Notes under the pieces: model-generated
Database searches by the model: none
What the model saw: the letters and a program-made list of their open reading frames with translations, nothing else
Told to the model about the DNA's origin: nothing
Shown here: positions 33,021-44,396 of the stretch, one piece after another
How the letters are laid out: each line of letters begins with the position of its first letter
Position numbering within the stretch: position 1 is the stretch's first letter
Made by a program: the position numbers and the translations under genes
Origin: Pomphorhynchus laevis
Lineage: Eukaryota > Acanthocephala > Palaeacanthocephala > Echinorhynchida > Pomphorhynchidae
Reading direction: 5' to 3'
Length of the DNA stretch: 64,000 nucleotides
NCBI GenBank assembly: GCA_012934845.2
Contig: WNNJ02003772.1
Location: forward strand, 1-64,000

Positions 33021-33474
33021 AACATGGAAGAAGATTTACACATGTTGTCTTGTTGAATTCCTTTGATTTTCTTGTAACTGACCAGACATTTATTAATTTC
33101 TTTCACCATGTATTATTTGTTATTAAGAAAATCTTTATTATTAGATATTATATCGCAAATTTTTCAAAAGATGAATAACGAAATTATCAAAATGTGTGTA
33201 AAATACTTATATTTTAACGGAATACAAATATCAAAATCTACGTACCAACATCACTAGATTTCCTGGCCCAATTTCATGTAGAATAGAATTTTCTGAAACG
33301 ATTCGAAAAATCAGGATTAAAAATACGCATCAGAAAACTTCAAGCACAATTGAAATATGCATACTTGAAGACAAATTATTTAGTTGCATAAAATTTTAGG
33401 CGACATTCACAATGTTGGTCTAATTAAATTATAATGAATTTTAGTATTTCTGTTAGCAATATATAATCTGATAT
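33021..33474. other. Spacer between LINE remnants, no gene seen
   Basis: AT-rich, no frame or repeat of note. Confidence 0.4.
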
Positions 33475-33935
33475 ATGTTATTGTTCAAGCATCTCCGACG
33501 CTTCGACTACACATCAACAATTCCTGCTCAACTCGCCTGGCCAACCATGTACATGCGCATCCAACTCCGCCTTCTTATCGTCACATTTCGTCTCATCGCT
33601 GTCGGATCCCCGTCGTTCATCAACCTCCTTTTCTTAGACGACACTCGCGCCACCTCTCTCTATCGATGCTTTCCCGTCATTCCATCTTACTCTACGTTCC
33701 GAATTACTCTTACAACTACAGTCTCCGATCCTTCCTCGTCGCCTCCCCACTCACTTGGTATCAGCTCCATCTCGACGTCCGCCGCGCTCCCTCATTTATC
33801 ATATTCAAATGACTCTTCCGTTCCTACCTTCTCGACACATGATTTAGATTTTTTGTGGTCATGTTAGCGTGCGCCGGCACGCATTTGCCAAGTAAGAATA
33901 AATCCTTTTCTACCGGCGATGGTTCGCAAAAACAC
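33475..33935 (+). mobile_element. L2-like LINE, 3' end
   Basis: A 130-codon frame encodes the C-terminal tail of the L2-like family: LRRFDYTSTIPAQLAWPTMY, LLIVTFRLIAVGSPSFINL and FLDDTRATSLYR. The copy at 50906-53754 has the same phrases. The 3' end at 33867-33930 carries GCGTGCGCCGGCACGCATTT and AATAAATCCTTTT, shared with that copy. Strongly 5'-truncated; reading frame changes after about 33700. Confidence 0.8.
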
Positions 33936-34009
33936 TCCACATCTGATCCGAGCGTAATAGTTCATGACATTAATCTAATTAAAAAATTAATCTTATAGCA
34001 TAACGAATT

Positions 34010-34870
34010 ATGCGTAAATCATTAAAATATAAAACATCACAGCGGAAATTTGCTTATTTTCAATCATTCAGAGAATATTACTCCAATTACTCCAAGCTAA
34101 TATTGATACTGTATATTCATGGTCGGTTTCCAATGGTCTCCAACTCAATAATAAAAAATGTGCTTTCATATGTATCTCTCGATCGAAACATTATCAACAT
34201 AGAGTTTACCACCTTGATGGTGTTGCCATATCGATAACTGACTCATATAAGGATCTTGGTGTTTGGGTACGACAAGATTTAAGCACTCGCATGCATACCG
34301 ATTTCGTGTGCTCACAGGTCAGACGAGTCATTGGTCTTCTCCGCCGGTCGCTTGTAAACGTTGATATTTCTTGTTTAGGACCATTTCTAACGTTTTGATT
34401 CTAAGTATACTTTTATATGCTTCACCATGCTGTTACCCTATTACTAAAGAAGAATGTAATCGCCTAGAAAATTTTTATCGCTCCGCCACGAGATTAGTCC
34501 GTACTGTCAGATATTTGGAATATAGGGATATACTTAGGTATCTAAAAATACATAGTCTTAGTTTCATGCGAATTCGTGCTGATGTGCCTCGTATGGCGTA
34601 TTTTGCATACTAAGCATCATCCATTGCGTCACTTGTTGATATTGCGAGATCAGCCCTCACTACGAGGACATTCCTTAATGCTTGGAACACTACGCCTATG
34701 CCACATCCGTATCTCACATTTTTTGCACAGAGAGTTGTATAGGTATGGAATCCACTTTCCGATGAGACTATTAAGTCTCGTAATATTCATTCGTTCAAGC
34801 TGGAGTTGGATAAAGATTTAGCTAAGATAATCGATTGCGTTCTGTGAAGTTTTACTTTGATGAATTCGGT
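34010..34870 (+). mobile_element. CR1-like LINE, 3' end
   Basis: Reads YKDLGVWVRQDLSTRMHTD near 34250, matching YKDLGVWINSDLST of the intact CR1-like ORF2. IGLLRRSLVNV follows, then VWRILHTKHHPLRHLLILRD and RGHSLMLGTLR in the C-terminal tail. It begins after the catalytic motif, is 5'-truncated, and holds several stops and frame changes. Confidence 0.8.
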
Positions 34871-35341
34871 AGGCGAACATTTAGTCGACTGCTTAAAATA
34901 GTAAGTATAAGCGACGCAACATGGTTTCTACTGTGCAACTCAATCAGGGTGACGGTAAGAAAACATTAAGGAAATAGGTAAGTCTCAGTAAGATATAAGG
35001 TGGATCAAAATTTGCGAAATGAATGGAAAAAACAAAATACCTTTATTAAAAATTAAAATGTCATATATCTTTGACATTTTCGTGCCTACACAAGTGGATA
35101 TCACGATCGGGAACAAACAAAGCTGACACTGTTGAATATCAATGAAACATTAGTATGAGAGAAAATAAACAATTTGTGTGATCATCCGTCACATTTCAAA
35201 TGAAGTTGATGATTTTGTGAGTTAAGGAAGATGATGTAAGTATATGATCTATATATTGTATAGATAAATATATAGGTAATATATAGGTAAATATATAGGT
35301 AATATAAAAAGTATATATTCTATGTGTAAGAATAAGATCAT
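34871..35341. repeat. Spacer with a small minisatellite
   Basis: No gene. At 35267-35314 the unit ATATATAGGTAA is repeated about four times, just before the CR1-like fragment at 35342. Confidence 0.6.
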
Positions 35342-36079
35342 TTGAGTTCGCTGAGAATTCTCAATAATGCACAGCATGGATTTCGCCCTCGGCGTTCATG
35401 TCTTACAAACTTATTACATGCTCGTGAAGATTGGGTTGGACATGTTGCTAACGGGTACTGTATCGACGTAATATTTCTTGACTTTAGTCGGGCTTTTGAT
35501 AGGGTGCCCCACAAAATGCTAATTTCCACCCTTGAGTCTTATAAAGTCAATCGCTCCATTATAAGCTGGATTCAAGATTTTCGTAAAGATAGATTTTTTG
35601 CTGTTCGTGTAGGTCAATGTCTATCGTCTTATCGTCCTATCACCTCAGGAGTACCACAGGGATCAGTCTTAGGACCCTTGTTGTTTAACATATTTATAAA
35701 TCAGCTACTAGATTTAATTGAGGATTGTAGTGTTTTAGCTTTTGACGATGATGCAAAGGTATGGAAATTGACTAAAGTCGACAAGGATCGAAATGACTTT
35801 CAAAATATCCTAAACATTGTTTATCGATGGTCTTCAAACACTGGAATTGTATTAAATATTAAAAAGTGTGCACATATGAGATTAGGTCATAGCAATGTAA
35901 GTCAAGAATATTTTATTGACGATGAGTTTGTTGTTTCCACGCAGTCCATTCTCGATCTTGGTATAATTGTTCAAAACATTCTGAAAACACGTGCTAACAC
36001 TGATAGGATTTGTAACGCAGCAAGAAGAATGACCCATATTGTCAAAAATTGCTTTAAAGATTTATCTCTAAAGCAATGA
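35342..36079 (+). pseudogene. CR1-like LINE, reverse transcriptase fragment
   Basis: A single open 245-codon stretch: AQHGFRPRRSCLTNLLHARE, motif A CIDVIFLDFSRAFDRVPHKM, motif B SGVPQGSVLGPLLFNIFINQ, catalytic motif LAFDDDAKVW, then VLNIKKCAHMRLG. In relatives the catalytic motif is FADD; here the alanine is aspartate (FDDD), leaving the two catalytic aspartates. The endonuclease and C-terminal tail are missing. It abuts the 5' leader of another CR1-like copy at 36085. Confidence 0.85.
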
Positions 36080-36604
36080 AAATTTTTTCTTGATTACAAC
36101 ATCTTACATTTGAGATCTAAAGTAAATACACAAATTACAAGATTAATATGCACACTGCTAACTAACAACTACTTACACATCAGTTTGAACTTTCTTGGCT
36201 GCTTAATATACTACTTACACGATCGATTAAAATACACAGCAGTCGACTATACAACTACTACTTACAAGCTACTACTTACAATACACAACTACTTACAATC
36301 AAGCCCAACGAACATACAAGCTTAAACACAATTATTCGATTACAACGAGCGAAGCGAGTTGACACAACAATCGATGGCAAGAACAAATAAGACAGAAACG
36401 AAAAAATGCTTAGCAAGTCAGCAGATTAACGGTACTCGCAATCAGACTGTACCAAAATTAGCAAGCCCCTCCTCTGGGTATCAGCAACGCTAGGTCTCTT
36501 GCAGCAGATCTGGATGCGACATATGGACAACTGTCAACGTTCCATCCTGTCTGACGAAATCGCTACTGTCTAGAGATTTTGTTTGTGGGTTCTGTGCCTT
36601 TGAA

Positions 36605-37870
36605 TTGCTCTCCTTGTTGTTCAAGGGCCATTGTGACGAGCGAGTATCAATAAATGCTTTAAAGAAGAACGCAGATTCAAACAGTCACAACGATGGGGAA
36701 GATCATAGTATTAACGAACCAGAACGGAGTTCAGAAGCGTTCAGACAGCCAATCAGCTCGTCGTCTGGGATTGATGATGTGTCGGCCACTCCAAAATCAT
36801 CTGAGATAGGAACCAATAATGCTATTCATGTACTCAATCATTCTCTCACGCAGCAGTCGAAGTTAGAACTGAACGATCGTTCAATCATACCCTTCAATAA
36901 CAATTCAACTCAATGCTTCGTTAGGGATGCATTGCATGAGACTAATGTGATGGATTACTCCTTCAAACAACTTCCTGTTTTGGATTCTATTGTTCATCCC
37001 CATATATTGGACTCGAGCAGCGTCGGTCTTGATGTAGATGACAAATGTTCCGCCCTCAAGCATGCGAATGTTGATTTGTCAACTCCTGTTAACACTTCCT
37101 CGGGCAGTGATTGTTCTCAAAACTGTCCTCTAGGTAGTGATTGTAGTGAGCGTCCTTGTGCTTACCCGCAGCTACTGCATCCCCGCTGCAGTTTATGTGT
37201 TGCTCCTCTAGTAGCCCCGTTAATTGAGAGCGTTAAGGATCTTGCAAAGGCTAGTCAGATTATAGTTAGGCCTATAGATAATCTACGACAAATAATTAGC
37301 CTTCTAAATAATAAACAACATGCAGTGATTCCTCCAAATCATCGACGGCCATCGATTACCCCTGAGACTCATTCTTCATTAGTTCCGTCTGCTAGCCCTA
37401 AACAATTTAGCTCTAGACAATTTAACTCCAGAAGAGAGTTAAACGTTATCGTGAGCGGTGTTGAAGAATCTCTCAGTAACAATCCCTAAAATAGACTGGA
37501 TGACGATATTGTGCATCTTCGCGCAGTGTTTTCTAAGATTTTTCTCCAGAGCGATGTGGATGTTGCGAAGTGTCTTAAAGTTCGAAGAGTTTTTCGTCTA
37601 GGCAAGAAACTTTCAGATAGACCTAGACTTTTAAAAGTTGTTCTAGACTCAAAAGATCATGTTGACTTCATACTCAAGCATGCATTTAGATTATCGCGCT
37701 CTGATTTTCATATACTCCGTGATTTATCTCCTGCAGATCGTTTGAGAAGACACGAGGCTTTCAACGAGCTGCATCGATGGCTGGAAAGTGGTGAGGGCAG
37801 CCTATGTGTCCGGAATTTTCGGGTGGTCAAGTGGCGTCCGACTGTCCGGTGGCATCCCTTACTTCTGTAG
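36605..37870 (+). pseudogene. CR1-like ORF1 (RNA-binding protein of the LINE)
   Basis: ORF1 proteins coat the LINE RNA. Upstream of 36605 a frame encodes GCDIWTTVNVPS and FVCGFCAFELLS, a Cys cluster matching the ORF1 N-terminus of the minus-strand copy. The 294-codon frame 36605-37489 is Ser/Asn-rich and low in order. After a break at 37490-37510 the 119-codon frame 37511-37870 holds the conserved RRVFRLGKKLSDRPRLLKVV segment, the C-terminal RNA-binding part. The end overlaps ORF2 by 67 bases, in the same relative phase as in the intact copy. Confidence 0.75.
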
Positions 37871-40250
37871 AGTCAGACCTCTTTAGTAGTGATGTTTCGT
37901 GTGTAGGAAAAATAGTAGACTTCGATAGTGTCACCGAGCGTGTCAAATTTTTCTATTATACGAACATTTTTGTCGGTTATTCAAATGTTCGTAGTCTCCT
38001 GGCTCAGTTCTCGGAAATTAAATTCATAGTTGCTTCGAAACGTTTTGATGTATTTTTTATTACCGAAACATGGCTACATTCTGACATTTCGGATGACTGT
38101 GTTGCCATCCCTAACTATTTTCTAATACGTACGGATCGCTCATGTGGTAAACGTGGAGGTGGGGTAGCCGCCTATGTGCGAAATAGTCTCCTGGTATCGA
38201 ATATCTCGGCTTTTCGCGACGATATTGGTTATTCCTTTGAAGGTCTTGCTTTTACACTGGGAAATGGTCAACGATCCCGATTCTGCGTCCTTTACCGTTC
38301 TCCGTCCTATGAATTAAGATTTGACTATCTTAAACCACATTTGCTGAGTTTATCTTCGTATCCTCTGATTTTGCTCCTGGGTGACTTCAATATCCCCCAA
38401 ATAGACTGGAAAAATAGTCATTCACGACCAATTCACGGAATTGGGAAAGTACTGAGTGACTTTCTGTTACTCGAGATGCTACTAGTTCAACATATTAAAG
38501 AACCTACTTGTGTGACAGGGACGCCTTCTATACTCGATTTGGTCTTTACTAAGCGTTTGGGTGACGTTTCAGGTGTTCGTTATGACGCACCAATTGGCAA
38601 TAGCGATCACTGTGTACTCTCTATGCGACTGTCGCTGTTCAACAGGGCCTCACAAAACTCTAATTTTAAAAAACGTTGTTGGGTAGGTGTTGATGCTAGT
38701 AAACTAGCTGCAAGCTTCCCAAAAGGTATCTGTGATAGTCTTCGTATCCACTTCGGTTTGGATGTTCCTGTAGTCTTTGATCTGCTCCATAAGGAATTGA
38801 TGCGAATTTCTAATATCTTTGCTCCGCTACGTGCCTGCAAGTCTAAGCATGGACATCCTCCTTGGTTCGACAGAGAGCTTCTTGATGCTATAAGATCCCG
38901 CAACAAATTGTGGCGCGAATTTAGGCGTTCTGCTTCAAAACGTGCCTACATCGACTCTCGGAACTTATGCAATCGGCTAAAATTTCAGAAACGCTATTCG
39001 TACGAAGATAGTATCGCCAGGGATGCATCTTTGAATCCTAGGAGGTTTTGGTCTTATGTAAGAAACAACAGAACACTTGTCGCCACAATTAGCTCAATCC
39101 AAACGCCAACTGAAACTTTGACCGATCCGTCTCTAATCGCCCAACATTTAGCTGATGGCTTCTTGGTACAGGCTTTGACCTCTAACAAACTGCATGAATT
39201 TAGTTGGAAGTATGTTCCGGTTGCTCATCGGTGTTGTGTTCGTCCACTCAGAGCGGATGAGGTGTTGAACGAGGTTATGAAGCTCGATTCGTTTACATCT
39301 CCGGGACCAGACAATATTACCCCCTTCCTCGTCAAATCCCTAGCGAACGAACTGAGCAATGATTTAACTATGTTCTTCAGATACAGCTTAGACACATATT
39401 GGATTCCTGACAGTTGGAAGTGTGCAATTGTGGTGCCTATTCCCAAAAAGCATACTGCTTGCTTTTGCGCGGACTTTCGGCCCATTAGCTTGACTAGCGT
39501 ATTCTGCAAACTTTTAGAAAGAATCATTGCTAGTAGAATCAGGGATCATTTGGATCGTAATCACATATTGGTTGAATCTCAACATGGTTTCAGGATCGGA
39601 CGTTCATGCTTTACTAACCTACTAACTGCGCGTGAAAAATGGGCTGATGCTCTGGGGGCTGGGTTTCAGGTTCATACAGTATTCCTTGATTTTTCAAAAG
39701 CTTTTGATAGGGTACCACACGACGGCATAGTGTCTTTACTGTATCACTATGGATTTCATTCATATATTTGTGAGTGGGTCAGGGAATTTCTATCGAATAG
39801 GTCTTTCCGAGTTTGTGTGGGGGCGTGTTTTCTTATTCGGTAAATATTAATTCTGGCGTACCGCAGGGATCAGTCCTTGGCCCACTGCTCTTTATAATCT
39901 TCATTAATGATCTGCTACTCCGCTTATCATGCTCTCATCTAGCGTTTGCAGACGATCTAAAGATTTGGTCGATCATTAGAAGTCCTGATGATCGAGTATC
40001 GTTACAAAATGATCTAAACTCCCTGATCAAGTGGTGCGATTCTACCGGACTACGGTTGAATGTTGATAAATGTGTCCTCATGCAACTAGGTCGCCCTATT
40101 GAAACTCTAAGGTACTTTATTGGAGATATGGTCTTAAAGGAAGTGTCTCATCATAAGGATTTAGGGATTATTGTCCATAGATCCTTGAAAACAAAGTTGA
40201 ACACCGATTTCTTTCTAGGTAAAGCTACTAGGGCGTTAAATTATTATTAA
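37804..40250 (+). pseudogene. CR1-like ORF2 (endonuclease and reverse transcriptase)
   Basis: The first 679 codons (37804-39843) hold the APE-type endonuclease (SNVRSLLAQF, FITETWLHSD, LLLGDFNIPQIDW, and the SDH catalytic triad part in GNSDHCVLSM). They continue into the reverse transcriptase with DFRPISLTSVFCKLLE and TVFLDFSKAFDRVPHDGI. A frameshift near 39830 moves the reading to 39813-40250, which has SGVPQGSVLGPLLFIIFIND and catalytic LAFADDLKIW. C-terminal residues are missing because the neighbouring element interrupts it. One frameshift and one interruption are the only faults seen. Confidence 0.9.
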
Positions 40251-40331
40251 TTATTAATGTTTCAACAGCACATAAAAGCATGGCTTAATTGGCTGGTTCA
40301 CTGCAGAAAAAAAGAAAATATAATAAAAGTA

Positions 40332-43322
40332 TCACAAATACGGAAAAGCAGCTTTCCCCATGGCATCCTCCATCCGTAATTTCTTTTTGAATTCGTTGAT
40401 ATTGCTACTGCACACTGTTGACTCTCCAAACCTATTCCACAGAGATACAACTCGCCGATCAAATTGGACAGCTCGTGATTTTCTTATCCTTTCACGTCGC
40501 AGGGTTAAACCATGGCCTCGGAGGATATTGGATGAGCGCAAATGAAGACAATCTCGAAGTGGATGATCCAAATCATTAAGAATTTGCCAGACCATACTCA
40601 TATCAATGTACCTGCGGGTCCACGTAACAGTCTCAAGTCTAAGTGCTTTTAATCGATCAGGGTACGACAAACATTTCAGTTGCGGTGATAGCTTGATAGC
40701 TCTATGAAGTACCCTCTCTGAACTAATATGTTCTTTTGAATTTTGGGGATACACACACGGCGCAGCATATAGAAGACGGCTCAACACATGAGCAAAGATT
40801 AGCGGACGTAGGGCAAATTGATTGAGTGCAATGAAAGTGCGTCGAAGTTGACCGATTATCCCCAACGCATTTGAACAAGCATGTTCAGTATGTGTGACGG
40901 TACTCAAATCACTGTTTATCCACACTCCCAAGTCCTTATATTTGCTCACTCGTTCTATATCACTGCTTTGAAAGCTATAATTAACTAAAGATTGAGCATT
41001 TCCGCCACGAACACGTAAATGTTTGCATTTTGATATATTTACAATCAACCTATTGAGCAGAGCCCAATTTTCGACTTCATCAATATCCCGTTGCAGTTTA
41101 ACTATATCATTGGGTGAACGAATTGCCCGCCAGATTTTCAAATCGTCTGCATATAAAAGCATCCGAGAATCAATAAATTCCGGGATATCGTTGATGTAGA
41201 CACTAAATAACAATGGACCCAATACTGAACCTTGAGGCACCCCTATATTACATGGCCGCGAAGAAGAGTAAAAATTATCTACATGCACACAATAACTACG
41301 ATTGCTTAAAAACGATTCAATCCATCTAACAAGCAAAAATGGAATGCCACTTTTCTCTAGTTTATTTAGGAGGAATATATGGTCTACTCTGTCAAATGCT
41401 TTGGAGAAATCGAAGAATATGATGTCAGTAGCAATTGATACGGCTTTATTAGCTGACCAATCAAGATGGGCTGCGAGTAGATTAGTAACTGTCGAATAAC
41501 CCTTACGGAAACCATGTTGCTCAGAAGCTATTACATTATTCTCACTATAAAACTTGACCATATAACCATGTATAATTCGCTCTAACATTCTACAACATAA
41601 GCAAGTAATACTTACTGGTCTATAATTGTCTACTGAAGATCTATCACCCTTTTTGAAGATGGGGTGAATGATCGATTGTTTCCAATCTTTTGGAAGATTC
41701 GTATCAATAATAGATTGTCGAAATATGTTACAAAGTGGTGTATATATTGAGTCTGCTATTCGACGAAGATATATCGAAGGTAACAAATCAGCACCTTTGG
41801 AGTTTGTCTCTTTAAGACGATGCAGTTCAGCTAAAACTTTCTCAGGAGTTATCAAATTAGCTATGTCTAAACTAGGATATGAAACACTAGCACCTCTTAT
41901 CGTCTCACTGTTCTGGATAGGTTCAGAATACTCGTTTGTAGTCTCTTTGTACAAGTAAAAATGCCTTGAGAACATCTCAGCAAGGTCGTCTTCAATAACG
42001 CTATCAAAATATTGGCCAATTGTTTTATTAGCGTTCCTACTACTATTCACATATAGAAAGAGAGCTTTGGGATCATGTCTACAACTATGAGCTAGACCAT
42101 TTTCAAATAAATAGCGCTTATGTCGCTTTAAAGAATTGAAGAAATTTCTCGCCTGCTTATAAACACCATATTCACAAAACCCACCCTTAAAGCATTTGAA
42201 ACTGAAGTCACGAGCCTTCATCGCAGTAGCCAGCTCAGTATCAAACCAACGAGCGCTTTTCCGACTAGTCTTAGACTTCAAAGGTGATAATTTTACCATT
42301 AGAGAATAAAGCGTCACGCGAAAATGATCCCAGGCCTCGTCAACTCCGACAACAGCCGGATCAGGCCAACTTACTCTATGCAGCTTTGATGTAATAACAT
42401 CATAGTTCGCCCGAAAAACATTTATCTGACGTTTGTACCGAGCATGATGAAACACCCTCATTTGTATATTTAGCAAAACTTTAACTACACAGTGATCAGA
42501 CAAACCAACAGGAGAATCATATTGGATACTACTGATTAATTGACTGTTTGTCGATAGGCAAAGATCAAGAAGGGAAGAACTACAACTTGAAAAGCGAGTA
42601 TGTACATCAACAAATTGAGCAAGACCACAATAAGCAAAACACTCCATAAGGTCACAAGATTCACTATCACAAGTAGGAAGAACCGTATTCGAAGTCCATT
42701 CAACATCTGGCATATTCAGATCCCCAATTATCACAGTATCACAATCTCCTCGCGTATACAACTCTATCTCTTCAATGAGTTTCTTAGATATTGCCTGAGG
42801 AGCACGATACACAAGACCCAGTATGATGGATGAGCTGTTATCAAACTTCACCCGACACCACAAACTCTCAACTCTATCAATAGACGACTTACTCAAAACG
42901 CGCACCTTAACTTCGTCTCTCATAAAGAGAGCTACGCCACCACCCCTACCCCCTATCCGATCACTACGGAACAAAGAATAGCCTGGGATGGATATCTCAG
43001 CATCGGATACATCACAATTAAGCCAAGATTCTGTAATACCAACTATAATTGGATTAACAGACTCGATCCTAAACTTTAGCTCATCGACTTTCTGTAACAA
43101 GCTCCGAACATTACAATAAAATATACTATGACTTTTATTCACACCAGTGCGAGTAATAATATCATCTCTAGCAATCTGACACACTTCAGATCCCAAATCA
43201 GCTAGGCACTTATATGCTGTAAGACCTTGCCAAAACCCTCCACATTCATGAGAGGCGATACATCTAGTGGGGACCAACTGATTCGAATGCGTCGCCTCAC
43301 TACTTGAAAATTTTGCACACAT
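40332..43322 (-). CDS. CR1-like LINE ORF2: APE endonuclease and reverse transcriptase
   Basis: An uninterrupted 996-codon frame. Residues 66-280 are the APE-type endonuclease: YCNVRSL (69-75), ITESWL with catalytic Glu (96-101), GRGGGVALFMRD, IIGDLNMPDVEW (198-209) and VGLSDHCVV (272-280). Residues about 545-800 are the reverse transcriptase: IIHPIFKKGDRSSVDNYRPV, IFFDFSKAFDRV (motif A, 634-645), GVPQGSVLGPLLFSVYIND (motif B, 693-711) and LLYADDLKIW (motif C, 721-730). A conserved C-terminal tail (YKDLGVW, DHPLRDCLHLRSS) follows. It nicks target DNA and copies the LINE RNA there. The start ATG lies 121 bases inside ORF1; the first ~60 residues have no domain, so the true start could be later. 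No fault is visible. Confidence 0.93.
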   Translation of the reverse strand: MCAKFSSSEATHSNQLVPTRCIASHECGGFWQGLTAYKCLADLGSEVCQIARDDIITRTGVNKSHSIFYCNVRSLLQKVDELKFRIESVNPIIVGITESWLNCDVSDAEISIPGYSLFRSDRIGGRGGGVALFMRDEVKVRVLSKSSIDRVESLWCRVKFDNSSSIILGLVYRAPQAISKKLIEEIELYTRGDCDTVIIGDLNMPDVEWTSNTVLPTCDSESCDLMECFAYCGLAQFVDVHTRFSSCSSSLLDLCLSTNSQLISSIQYDSPVGLSDHCVVKVLLNIQMRVFHHARYKRQINVFRANYDVITSKLHRVSWPDPAVVGVDEAWDHFRVTLYSLMVKLSPLKSKTSRKSARWFDTELATAMKARDFSFKCFKGGFCEYGVYKQARNFFNSLKRHKRYLFENGLAHSCRHDPKALFLYVNSSRNANKTIGQYFDSVIEDDLAEMFSRHFYLYKETTNEYSEPIQNSETIRGASVSYPSLDIANLITPEKVLAELHRLKETNSKGADLLPSIYLRRIADSIYTPLCNIFRQSIIDTNLPKDWKQSIIHPIFKKGDRSSVDNYRPVSITCLCCRMLERIIHGYMVKFYSENNVIASEQHGFRKGYSTVTNLLAAHLDWSANKAVSIATDIIFFDFSKAFDRVDHIFLLNKLEKSGIPFLLVRWIESFLSNRSYCVHVDNFYSSSRPCNIGVPQGSVLGPLLFSVYINDIPEFIDSRMLLYADDLKIWRAIRSPNDIVKLQRDIDEVENWALLNRLIVNISKCKHLRVRGGNAQSLVNYSFQSSDIERVSKYKDLGVWINSDLSTVTHTEHACSNALGIIGQLRRTFIALNQFALRPLIFAHVLSRLLYAAPCVYPQNSKEHISSERVLHRAIKLSPQLKCLSYPDRLKALRLETVTWTRRYIDMSMVWQILNDLDHPLRDCLHLRSSNILRGHGLTLRRERIRKSRAVQFDRRVVSLWNRFGESTVCSSNINEFKKKLRMEDAMGKAAFPYL

Positions 43323-43756
43323 AGATTGCTCTCACCAAGTGCAACACGAGATGCAAGTTCTTTCTTAGCTTGAGACAATTTCTCCCTTTGAAGAGCGTCA
43401 AGATCTTTTAAGAGACTAACATGGGATCCTTTTAAACGATATGAATTCCGAAGAATTAACTCAGCATGTGACTGCTCTCTAAATACGGCCTTGAGTAAAC
43501 GCGGCCTATTACTAAGTGTATCACGCTTACCCAGTCGAAATAATGCAACGAGTTTAACACGTTTGACAATATCCACATTGCAAGAACCAAGTACCTGCGT
43601 CAATATAAATCTCACACTCTGGACGTCCTCGTTAAGACGTACTTGTGCGTTCTCAAATAAAGATTCTCTTACATTGGCCAGAATAACAGATCTACATCGA
43701 TCAGCGGTGTGTTTCCTATTATTACCAATTTGCAATTCGAGACTGTCACGTGACAC
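43202..43756 (-). pseudogene. CR1-like ORF1, C-terminal part
   Basis: A 184-codon frame with ILANVRESLFENAQV, the VFILTQVLGSCNVDI stretch and ALFRLGKRDTLSNRPRLLKA, the segment also found at 37511-37870 of the other copy. Its 3' end overlaps ORF2 by 121 bases. It is separated from the N-terminal part by stops and frame changes at 43757-43908. Confidence 0.75.
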
Positions 43757-43908
43757 TGCGGATAGTGTATGTTGACTTATCGTTGATGCTTGTTACTTCT
43801 TTTTGACAGTCCCAAAACCTGACAATATGTATTTTCATCATTAGTAACATCAGGTAAATGCACTGGAACATCCATGGCTAGTCTCACCCTCTACAGTTAA
43901 ATCTATAT

Positions 43909-44337
43909 TCATTGGATTATTTGCAAGACTTGAGGAGGGATATATATATAGTTAAGACTTGAGGAGGGATATATAGAGTTAGAATAGCTTCCATCACTAT
44001 GACTGGAATTTTCAACATTCTTAGTAGATTTGGAAATAAGAGCTTCCTTACTTTGACCAGCACTTATGCTTTTTGGAATTGGTGGAGCTGATATGGGTCC
44101 AAGAGAATTACAACTCGACTGACCGACAACCAAGGGGGTAGATTCCGTCTTCAAATCATTTATCAAAGATGCGCAGCAGTACCCGCAGTAGAAAGATGCA
44201 TTAGACAGAGCTGTTTTCTTTTCCCCGGGAACTGAAACACTTGTCCACACATGACAATCTTCACTTGAACACCGAACCTGATAATCCACGAACTTGGCAG
44301 CATCACCTCGCTTTGTAGTCTTCCTCCGTTTGACCAT
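43909..44337 (-). pseudogene. CR1-like ORF1, N-terminal zinc-finger part
   Basis: Starts MVKRRKTTKRGDAAKFVDYQ, then a Cys cluster CSSEDCHVWTSVSVPG...FYCGYCCASL, a PHD/zinc-ribbon-like arrangement seen in ORF1 of other CR1 elements. A 29-bp tandem duplication (units start at 43927 and 43956, GACTTGAGGAGGGATATATA) shifts the frame and leads to the stop at 43909. Ser-rich linker follows. Confidence 0.7.
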
Positions 44338-44396
44338 TATATGTATGTATATTCAGACTTTATCATAGTAAAGTCTCTTGTGTAGATTTCAATAAA

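Larger units (their letters stand above)
36085..40250 (+). mobile_element. CR1-like LINE, near full length, 3'-interrupted
   Basis: The plus-strand element has a 5' leader with repeated TACTTACAA-like units (36160-36300) and a GAGCGAAGCGAG motif at 36344. ORF1 spans about 36500-37870, and ORF2 spans 37804-40250 with one frameshift near 39830. ORF2 ends abruptly at ATRALNYY, where relatives continue for about 200 residues. The minus-strand CR1-like element begins there, so the latter probably inserted into this one. Confidence 0.85.
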
